From NCBI GenBank assembly GCA_021299075.1, contig JAJTFU010000112.1, positions 1 to 6,580 of the forward strand: a stretch of DNA of 6,580 nucleotides. Direction: 5' to 3'. Below the pieces are notes generated by a model, which saw nothing but the letters and a program-made list of their open reading frames with translations, did no database searches and was not told where the DNA came from. Shown here in pieces: positions 1 through 5,249 of the stretch; positions within the stretch are counted from its first letter, which is position 1; the number at the start of each line of letters is the position of its first letter. The stretch is from Novosphingobium sp. GTDB taxonomy: Bacteria > Pseudomonadota > Alphaproteobacteria > Sphingomonadales > Sphingomonadaceae. A program made the position numbers and the translations under genes.

Positions 1-122
1 GCGAGCGCCGATGCCCGATCCCCGGCGATGATCACCGAGAAATCTGGATAGGCCCACTTGAGCTGGGCCTGCAGGCCGGGATCGTCCTCGACGATCAGGA
101 GCTTGGGTTTGTTGTCACTCAT
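1..122 (-). CDS. prsR: PEP-CTERM system response regulator PrsR, N-terminal 40 codons (cut by left edge)
   Basis: Seen: the minus strand from the ATG at 122-120 reads MSDNKPKLLIVEDDPGLQAQ, followed by a stretch with LKWAYPDFSVIIAGDRASAL. This is the start of a receiver domain: a beta strand (LLIVE) followed by the acidic pocket E12-D13-D14. The phospho-acceptor aspartate and the output domain lie outside the window. Known: in PEP-CTERM/exosortase-A loci the gene after prsK encodes PrsR, an NtrC-like activator (receiver, AAA+ sigma-54 interaction, DNA-binding domain) that receives phosphate from PrsK. The QLKWAY...AGDRASAL segment resembles PrsR receivers as I remember them. A ribosome site AAGGTGG (127-133) sits 4 nt before the ATG, inside the end of prsK, and the two genes overlap by one base (TGATG), so they are probably translationally coupled. 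The PrsR name depends largely on the neighbouring prsK; another receiver protein cannot be excluded from 40 residues. Confidence 0.85.
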   Translation of the reverse strand, partial: MSDNKPKLLIVEDDPGLQAQLKWAYPDFSVIIAGDRASAL

Positions 123-2254
123 CAGGCCACCTTTGCGGCAAAATTGTTCAGCAACTCGGCCGCTTCGGCCAGCGGCAGGCGGATCGTAAAGCGCGAGCCG
201 AGCCCTTCGCGGCTTTCGACTTCCAGTTGCCCGCCCATCGCCCGGACCAGTTCGCGCGCTTCGTAGGCACCAATCCCTAAGCCACCCGACTTGGTCGAGA
301 CGAACGGCTTGAACAGCCCGGTGCGGACAAACTCCGCGCTCATCCCGCTGCCGGAGTCGACCACTTCGATCAGGCCGTGGAACTGCTCGCAGGAAACCTG
401 GACGAAGACGGGGCTTTCGGGCTGGCTGGCATCAATCGCGTTCTGGACCAGGTGGACCAGCACTTGCTCAAGCAGCTCCTCGCGGCCCGCGATCAGGCAT
501 GGCGCCGACTGCACCAGCTCGACCTGGTGGCCAGCCCGGAACTGGGCAACCACGCGCTTGGCCACGACATCGGCCGAAACCGGCGTCAGGCTTTCAACCG
601 CGCTCGTGCCATAGCGCGAAAGCCGGGCAAGCAGCGCGTTGAGCTTGTCCGCCGCATTGCGCAAGGTGACCAGCATGTCGGCCCGGAACTCGGGATTCTC
701 GGCATGGGCCTCGGCATTGCGGGCCAGGAGGCTGAGCTGGCTGGCCAGGTTCTTGATATCGTGCATGACGAAGGCGATGCGGCGGTTGAAATCATCGAAC
801 CGCCCGGCCTCGGCCAAGGCTTCCTGTCCGGTCTGCTCGGCCAGATAGCTGGCCAGTTGCTGTCCAGCGACACGCAGCAGATCGAAGTCCTCCCAGTCGA
901 GCCGGCGAGTCAGCGCCGGACGCGCCAGCACGACCATACCGACCAACCGGTCGAAGTGATGCAGCGGCACGAGTGCCCAGGCGCGCGGCTCGGCCAGCAG
1001 CCAGTCCGGCACAGCCTGCTGCGGCGCTGCCCAGTGCTCATGCGGCGGAGCATCAGCGCCGCGCAATTCATCCAGATCGACGATGAACCCGCCCGTGCGG
1101 TCCGCCTCGAAAGTACGGACGGCGGCAGCCGGCAGCGCCACGGCCGGCACGTCGGCGGTCGGCCACTGCCAGCGACTGGCCAGCGCCAAATCGCCCTGGT
1201 CGTTGAGCGTCAGCAGCAGACCGGCCGGGCTGTCGGTCATATCGGCTACAGCGCGGATGACGCGTTCATGCAGCGGGCCACCTTCCGGGCCGACCCGGGC
1301 CATGGTCTGCGTGAAACGCAGCCATTCCTGGCGGTAATCATAGCGGTGCTGGAACAGGTGCTTGCTGAGTGTCACCCGCAGCCGCGCGCGCAGCACCCGC
1401 GAAGAGGCAAAGGTAGCGAGCAGCACGGCAGCGCTACCGGCAAAGGCCAGTTGCAGTTCAGCCGCCAGTTCCTGCCCGGCCCAGGCCAGCCAGCGCGCGA
1501 TCGCCACCATGAAGACCAGGTAGACGCCGATGATCATCAGCGAGGCCGATTGGAACATGACGGCGCGCGATGGACTGAAGCGCAGCGTTTCGCTGCCCCG
1601 CCGAAGGCCCAGGCCGATCAGCACCCCGATGGCGAGCGCAGCCAGCCCACGCAGCGCCGCCAGCGCCGGCAGGGCATCGGCCAGCAGGTAGGAAACCGTG
1701 TAGTGATTGAGATCGAGCCCCCACTGCGCCGCGAGTGCGAGTGCGGGCCAGCGCAGGACCAGCCGGGCATTGGGCGCAGCCCCGCCATAGAGATTGTGGA
1801 CCAGTACCAGCCCGCCGATGGCCACCAGCAGCCGGAACAACGTGACGGTGTGGAAGGCCAGTTCTGCAAACTTGCCGCCGAAGGGGCTCACGACAATCGC
1901 AACCTCCAGCGCCAGTTGCAGCAACTCGACAAAGCACAGTGCCACGAGCAGCGGCCGGACCGGTGCAAGACTGGCATCGCGGCCATCGATCGCGAACAGC
2001 CGGTACAGCGCGAACAACCAGGCCAGGTTGCGGAGGCTGTCGGCCAACTCGGCGCCCAGCGACTCCGGTCCGGCCAGGGCTCCGATCAGGGCCCACAATC
2101 CTGTCAGCCCAATCGCCGCCACCAACGCCCGCCGCGCCGCGCCGAAGCGCCCAGGCCGCGAGTAGAGGAGACCGGCAGCAATCAGGCAGGCAAAGGCCCC
2201 CGTGCCCCAGGCAGCGGACCCGATCAGTTGCCAAAGGTCGGCAGTCATGCCCAT
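122..2254 (-). CDS. prsK: PEP-CTERM system sensor histidine kinase PrsK
   Basis: Membrane sensor kinase expected to phosphorylate PrsR and control exopolysaccharide and PEP-CTERM protein genes. Residues are numbered from the upstream GTG at 2266. The first ~295 residues are a hydrophobic module of about eight membrane segments (roughly 13-33, 43-65, 104-127, 139-157, 170-186, 200-220, 236-260, 267-290). A short linker follows with KHLFQHRYDYRQEWLRF (302-318), typical of the family, then a GAF-like region (about 335-475). The kinase core has the H box MHDIKN with phospho-acceptor H502, N box HLVQNAIDAS (N609), G1 DSGSGM (D637), F box KPFVSTK and G2 GGLGIGAYEAR (661-671), so it looks catalytically intact. 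Length (about 710) is normal for PrsK. The start is uncertain: GTG 2266 lies inside the preceding gene with GAGG directly abutting it. ATG 2254 follows that gene's stop by one base and is chosen here. ATG 2248 is also plausible. Confidence 0.93.
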   Translation of the reverse strand: MGMTADLWQLIGSAAWGTGAFACLIAAGLLYSRPGRFGAARRALVAAIGLTGLWALIGALAGPESLGAELADSLRNLAWLFALYRLFAIDGRDASLAPVRPLLVALCFVELLQLALEVAIVVSPFGGKFAELAFHTVTLFRLLVAIGGLVLVHNLYGGAAPNARLVLRWPALALAAQWGLDLNHYTVSYLLADALPALAALRGLAALAIGVLIGLGLRRGSETLRFSPSRAVMFQSASLMIIGVYLVFMVAIARWLAWAGQELAAELQLAFAGSAAVLLATFASSRVLRARLRVTLSKHLFQHRYDYRQEWLRFTQTMARVGPEGGPLHERVIRAVADMTDSPAGLLLTLNDQGDLALASRWQWPTADVPAVALPAAAVRTFEADRTGGFIVDLDELRGADAPPHEHWAAPQQAVPDWLLAEPRAWALVPLHHFDRLVGMVVLARPALTRRLDWEDFDLLRVAGQQLASYLAEQTGQEALAEAGRFDDFNRRIAFVMHDIKNLASQLSLLARNAEAHAENPEFRADMLVTLRNAADKLNALLARLSRYGTSAVESLTPVSADVVAKRVVAQFRAGHQVELVQSAPCLIAGREELLEQVLVHLVQNAIDASQPESPVFVQVSCEQFHGLIEVVDSGSGMSAEFVRTGLFKPFVSTKSGGLGIGAYEARELVRAMGGQLEVESREGLGSRFTIRLPLAEAAELLNNFAAKVA

Positions 2255-2255
2255 C

Positions 2256-3641
2256 TCAGCGCGCACCCTCGTTCCACAGCACCACGCGCAGCGTCTGCAG
2301 CAGGATCAGCAGATCCAGGAACGGGCTGCAGTTCTTGGCATAATAGAGATCGTATTCCAGCTTGTGCCGGCTATCCTCGATCGAGGCGCCATAGGGATAA
2401 TTGATCTGGGCCCAGCCGGTGATACCCGGCTTCACCATGTGGCGTTCGGCATAATAGGGTAGATGCTGCTCGAGATCGGCGACGAATTCCGGCCGCTCCG
2501 GGCGCGGGCCGACGAAACTCATTTCGCCCTTCAGCACAGTCCAGAGCTGGGGCAGCTCATCGATCCGGGTCTTGCGGATGAAGTTGCCGATCCGGGTTAC
2601 CCGCGGGTCATTCTCACTGGCCCACTGCACGCCGTTGACCTCGGCATCGGTGCGCATCGAGCGCAGCTTGATCACGTCAAACGGCTGGCCATAAAGCCCG
2701 ACGCGCGTCTGGCGATAGAACGCGGGCCCCTTGCTATCGAGCCGGACCAGCAGCGCAAACAGCAGGATCACCGGCGCGGTCAGCAGCAGAACCAGGCCGC
2801 TTACGACAATATCGAACAGTCGCTTGAGCGCGCGCGACACGACCTGGCCCGAAGAGAAGCCATCATTGAAGATCAGCCACGACGGGTTGACGGTTTCCAG
2901 ATCGACCCGGCCAGTCTCGCGCTCGATGAAGCTGGAGAAATCGTTGACGTGAACCCCGGTGGTCTTGATCCGCAGCAGATCCGCCAGCGGCAGGGCGTTG
3001 CGCCGTTCCTCCAGCGCCAGAACCACTTCGCTGACCCCGAGGCCCTCAACGTGGCCGGTCAGGTTGTCGATTGCGCCGCGCGGCACGGGATTCGGAACCA
3101 CCGGCTCCGCCCCGGTCATCGACACGAAGCCGGCCACGCGAAAGCCGCTTTCGGGGCGCAGTGACAATTGCCGCAGCCGCTCGGCCCGCTGCCCGGCACC
3201 GAGCACAAGGATCTGCCGACGAAACGCATCGGTGCCGACGATCGCAACCACCAGCAACCGGTTGAGCACCAGCGCAAAGACCGAACCGATCATCGCGTAG
3301 GCCAGAGTCGAGCGCCAGAAGTTGCCGCCGCCAACGATGAAGTCGAGGAAGGCTAGGCCGATGATCCCGAACGAAATCGCCACCAGCAGTCGCGCCGTGG
3401 CATAGCGCATCGAGCGCAAGGCTTCGGCGCCATAGACCCCCACGGCCACCATGGCCCCCAGCATGACAGCGGCATGGCCACCCAGCTGCCAGAAGCGATC
3501 GGCGCTGGAGCCCGGATCCATGCCGATCTGGGCCGCGCGCAGTCGCCACGACAGGTCCCCCGCCATGTACAGCAGGATCAGGTCAATCACCCCGACCAGC
3601 AGCACGGCATGGGGAATGTAATGTTTGAACAGCCGGATCAT
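2256..3641 (-). CDS. PEP-CTERM-associated membrane sugar transferase (polyprenyl-phosphate sugar-1-phosphate transferase, EpsB/TIGR03013-like)
   Basis: Inner-membrane enzyme expected to start exopolysaccharide synthesis by moving a sugar-1-phosphate from a nucleotide sugar to undecaprenyl phosphate. The 461 residues show four N-terminal membrane segments (about 11-28, 55-72, 82-103, 111-130). A Rossmann-like domain follows, with the glycine-rich strand ILVLGAGQRAERL (144-156). The C-terminal bacterial sugar transferase domain (about 270-456) has the membrane helix after KRLFDIV, then YGQPFDVIKLRSM, RKTRIDELPQLW with the catalytic Asp-Glu pair D361-E362, GEMSFVGPRPERPE, and ITGWAQIN. The WLIFNDGF motif (255-262) and the ending LRVVLWNEGAR are what I associate with the version linked to XrtA/PEP-CTERM loci, and the adjacent prsK agrees. 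The ATG is preceded by AGGGA (3645-3649) at 3 nt. It is the first gene of the local operon. The sugar used cannot be read from the sequence; generic WbaP/PssY-type transferase is the alternative label. Confidence 0.92.
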   Translation of the reverse strand: MIRLFKHYIPHAVLLVGVIDLILLYMAGDLSWRLRAAQIGMDPGSSADRFWQLGGHAAVMLGAMVAVGVYGAEALRSMRYATARLLVAISFGIIGLAFLDFIVGGGNFWRSTLAYAMIGSVFALVLNRLLVVAIVGTDAFRRQILVLGAGQRAERLRQLSLRPESGFRVAGFVSMTGAEPVVPNPVPRGAIDNLTGHVEGLGVSEVVLALEERRNALPLADLLRIKTTGVHVNDFSSFIERETGRVDLETVNPSWLIFNDGFSSGQVVSRALKRLFDIVVSGLVLLLTAPVILLFALLVRLDSKGPAFYRQTRVGLYGQPFDVIKLRSMRTDAEVNGVQWASENDPRVTRIGNFIRKTRIDELPQLWTVLKGEMSFVGPRPERPEFVADLEQHLPYYAERHMVKPGITGWAQINYPYGASIEDSRHKLEYDLYYAKNCSPFLDLLILLQTLRVVLWNEGAR

Positions 3642-3716
3642 TGGTCCCTGCGAGCCCGAGAACGTCGGACATGCCTAACGGGGACTTATGAAATGTCGGT
3701 AAACTTTACAGGTCCG
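3642..3716 (-). promoter_or_regulatory. 75-bp gap upstream of the sugar transferase operon; possible promoter region
   Basis: This spacer separates the end of the ScfR-type regulator gene from the start of the sugar transferase, both on the minus strand. No GC-rich hairpin followed by a T run is visible, so readthrough from the regulator gene is possible. It contains a small inverted repeat, GTAAA-C-TTTAC (3699-3709, plus-strand reading), and a weak long-range inverted repeat GTCGGAC (3664-3670) / GTCCGTC (3712-3718, six of seven paired). No sigma-70-type -35/-10 pair with good spacing and no convincing sigma-54 element (GG-N10-GC) was found. A promoter here is inferred only from the change of functional context between the two genes. 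Confidence 0.35.
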
Positions 3717-5105
3717 TCAGTCCGCAATGGCGAACGGCGTCAGGCCGCGCGAGCGCTCGTCGAAGGCCAGGGCCGCCCCGCGCGGCGGGAGCGAACGTTG
3801 CGCGCAATCCTTGCGGTGACAGGCGGCACAGCCGGGTCCGATCGGCACGGCATCAACAGCTTCAAGGCGCAGCTCACGCGCCTGGGCCAAGGTGCCTGCC
3901 AGGCTAACCTCGATCCCCAGCGCCACAACGAAACGGGCGCCATGCCCGCCCGGCGCACCGCTGCCTTCAACCGTGCGGGCAATGGTCAGCCACTGGCTTT
4001 CCGCGCCACTGGGCTCAACAAAGCTGGCGAGCTGCACGCAAAGCTGCCCGGCCCGCTCGAACGCGCGGTGCGCAACCCATAGCGGGCAACCGGTATCGCT
4101 ATCGAGCAACGCAGTGCCGCTGGCCCCGGCATAGCGCTTGGAAAACTGCCCAGCGCGATCAACCCGGGCCATGAAGAACGGTAGCCCGCGCTGGCCGACG
4201 CGTTGCAGTGTGGTCAGCCGGTGGGCGAGCTGCTCAAACCCCACGCCAAAGCGGCGCTGCAGGATCGGCAGGTCATAGCCGGTCGCCTCACAGGCCCGGA
4301 TAAAGCGGCCATAGGGCATCAGCACGGCGGCGGCGAAATAGGCGGTCAGGTGGCGGCGGAAGAGCCGCCAGGCGGCGCGATCGGTGAACTGCGCGCCATT
4401 GGCGAGCGCGGTGATCTCGTCACGCTGTTCCAGGAGAGCGAGCTGCAGCGCGATCTGGAAATTGCGCGACGAGGGATCGAGCAGTTCGGACAATTGCAGT
4501 TGCCGGGCATGCAGATCGAGCCGCCGCAGCGCATCGGGCATGACCTCAACCGGCAGGATCCGCACGGCGATCTGGTGCTTCTGGCGCAGCCGCTCAGCCA
4601 GCGCCGCGCCGGTATCGGCGCTCGACAGGCGCAGCTCGTCGGCCAGCACTTCGGCCGCGGCGTCCAGATCGGTAAAATGGTTGCGCCAGCGCTCAATCTC
4701 GCGCCGCACCAGTTCCATCGGTTCGTCCGCAGAGGGCGCCCCCGTCCCACCGCTGGCATCGAACAGCCGGGCAAAGGCAATGGCCGCCTGCGGTGCGGCG
4801 CTGAGCCATTCGGCAATCTCGTCGCGGTCGATAGCCAGGTCGGCGAAGCGCGCATCGGCCAGCCGGCGGCGCAGGCCATCGACCCCGCCCACCGCCTCGT
4901 CCTGGCGCAGGCTGCGCGGATCAAAATCGAACGCCTCGGCCAGCCGCACCAGCAGCCGCGCCGAAAGCGGCCTCTGGTTGCGCTCCACCAGATTGAGGTA
5001 ACTGGGCGAAATTCCCAGCTGCGCGGCCATGGCTGACTGAGTCAGCCCCTCACGCTTGCGCAGGCGGCGAATAGCGGGACCGGCGAGGAGCAGGGCATCA
5101 GGCAT
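3717..5105 (-). CDS. ScfR-family transcriptional regulator (XRE HTH, ImmA/IrrE-like core, C-terminal short-chain acyl-CoA regulator domain)
   Basis: Cytoplasmic DNA-binding regulator, 462 residues. An XRE helix-turn-helix occupies about 9-63, with LTQSAMAAQLGISPSYLNLVERNQRPLS as its core. The middle (about 175-300) resembles the ImmA/IrrE metallopeptidase fold, including LTAYFAAAVLMPYGRF and GVGFEQLAHRLTTLQR. The zinc motif HExxH is degenerate, however: the aligned stretch reads FQIALQLALL, with L220, Q221 and L224 in place of His, Glu and His. The C-terminal domain (about 305-462) carries PFFMARVDRAGQFSKR, TGCPLW (C340) and a cluster GCAACHRKDCAQRS (C426, C429, C434). This architecture is the family of RamB (Corynebacterium), PrpR (mycobacteria) and PccR (Rhodobacter), regulators of acetate or propionate metabolism that respond to acyl-CoA. 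It is divergent from aceA, so control of the glyoxylate shunt is the natural inference. The ATG is clear, with a weak purine-rich AAGAAGAG (5108-5115) before it. Activator versus repressor cannot be told. Confidence 0.92.
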   Translation of the reverse strand: MPDALLLAGPAIRRLRKREGLTQSAMAAQLGISPSYLNLVERNQRPLSARLLVRLAEAFDFDPRSLRQDEAVGGVDGLRRRLADARFADLAIDRDEIAEWLSAAPQAAIAFARLFDASGGTGAPSADEPMELVRREIERWRNHFTDLDAAAEVLADELRLSSADTGAALAERLRQKHQIAVRILPVEVMPDALRRLDLHARQLQLSELLDPSSRNFQIALQLALLEQRDEITALANGAQFTDRAAWRLFRRHLTAYFAAAVLMPYGRFIRACEATGYDLPILQRRFGVGFEQLAHRLTTLQRVGQRGLPFFMARVDRAGQFSKRYAGASGTALLDSDTGCPLWVAHRAFERAGQLCVQLASFVEPSGAESQWLTIARTVEGSGAPGGHGARFVVALGIEVSLAGTLAQARELRLEAVDAVPIGPGCAACHRKDCAQRSLPPRGAALAFDERSRGLTPFAIAD

Positions 5106-5113
5106 AACTCTTC

Positions 5114-5130
5114 TTGTAATTTTATTGACA
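5114..5130. repeat. Direct repeat copy 1 (TTGTAATTTTATTGACA)
   Basis: This copy matches the one at 5178-5194 at 14 of 17 positions. The shared parts are TTGTAATTT at the left and GACA at the right. With the next base it reads TTGT-N10-ACAA, a loose dyad. It abuts the candidate operator on its right and the purine-rich ribosome site of the regulator gene on its left. It contains the TTGACA element. Confidence 0.55.
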
Positions 5131-5143
5131 ACTTTGCAAGGTT
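5130..5143. promoter_or_regulatory. Candidate ScfR/RamB-type operator, near-palindrome AACTTTGCAAGGTT
   Basis: The 14 bp AACTTTGCAAGGTT is symmetric at 12 of 14 positions (AAC-T-TTGCAA-G-GTT), centred on 5136/5137. The overlapping 13-mer at 5128-5140 (ACAACTTTGCAAG) agrees at 11 of 13 positions with the RamB box of Corynebacterium glutamicum as I recall it (A, A/G, then AACTTTGCAAA). RamB belongs to the same family as the protein encoded next door and controls aceA there. The site begins on the last base of the TTGACA element at 5125-5130. Its centre is about 31 bp from the regulator's start codon and 113 bp from that of aceA, so binding could affect both genes. Operator identity is inferred, not shown. 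Confidence 0.6.
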
Positions 5144-5177
5144 AGACTGCCTATGTAGCGCACCAAGACAAGATTTT

Positions 5178-5194
5178 TTGTAATTTGTTCGACA
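5178..5194. repeat. Direct repeat copy 2 (TTGTAATTTGTTCGACA)
   Basis: Second copy of the 17-bp imperfect direct repeat, displaced by exactly 64 bp from copy 1, which is about six helical turns. It differs at three positions from copy 1. It lies about 55 bp before the aceA start codon, on the aceA side of the candidate operator. A role as a paired protein-binding site, or as AT-rich promoter elements, is inferred only from the similarity and phasing. Confidence 0.5.
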
Positions 5195-5238
5195 GCGACT
5201 CAGCACGTCGGGGTTAAGCAGGACGGGTTCAAACCCTT

Positions 5239-5243
5239 GGAGG
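5239..5243 (+). promoter_or_regulatory. Strong ribosome binding site GGAGG that fixes the GTG start of aceA
   Basis: GGAGG at 5239-5243 is followed by a 6-nt spacer (TTCCCC) and then GTG at 5250-5252. No in-frame ATG offers a competing start: the ATG at 5263 is out of frame, and the first in-frame ATG is codon 31, inside conserved sequence. A short inverted repeat GGGTT-CA-AACCC (5225-5236) ends 2 nt before the site. Confidence 0.85.
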
Positions 5244-5249
5244 TTCCCC

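Larger units (their letters stand above)
5106..5249. promoter_or_regulatory. Divergent control region between the ScfR-type regulator and aceA
   Basis: This 144-bp spacer is clearly AT-richer than the surrounding genes, especially 5110-5190, and must carry the start signals of both divergent genes. In the aceA direction there is a perfect -35-like TTGACA at 5125-5130. No well-spaced -10 follows: CTATGT at 5151-5156 would need a 20-bp spacer, and TAGACT at 5143-5148 only 12. Leftward, TTGTCT (5171-5166, minus strand) with AGTCTA (5148-5143) at 17 bp is a weak candidate. The region contains a near-palindrome at 5130-5143 and a 17-bp direct repeat (5114-5130 and 5178-5194), described separately. 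Part of aceA's untranslated leader is likely in 5195-5249, where no terminator-like hairpin is visible. Confidence 0.75.

Noticed and set aside
1458..2234. 258-codon minus-strand frame overlapping prsK in another frame
   Set aside because: Low-complexity Gly/Arg/Ala-rich translation. It is an out-of-frame shadow of the membrane region of PrsK.
377..2404. 675-codon open frame on the plus strand opposite prsK
   Set aside because: The translation is rich in Gln, Arg, Gly and Ala with no domain pattern. It is the antisense shadow of prsK, which has all kinase motifs in order, and it also runs into the transferase gene.
3660..3690. Possible sigma-54 promoter for the transferase operon (TAGGCAT on the minus strand)
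   Set aside because: The -12 GC element is missing at the required spacing and the -24 match is partial, so it is not better than chance.
3664..3718. GTCGGAC/GTCCGTC inverted repeat as a terminator after the regulator gene
   Set aside because: Arms are about 40 bp apart and imperfect, one overlaps the stop codon, and no T run follows.
4203..5036. 277-codon plus-strand open frame opposite the ScfR-type regulator
   Set aside because: Antisense shadow with biased composition and no recognisable motif; the minus-strand protein is well supported.
5210..5249. T-arm-like GGGTTCAAACCC suggesting a tRNA 3' end or attachment-site remnant
   Set aside because: Only the loop-like core fits. The flanks do not pair as a five-base T stem, and no acceptor, anticodon or D arm can be drawn around it.
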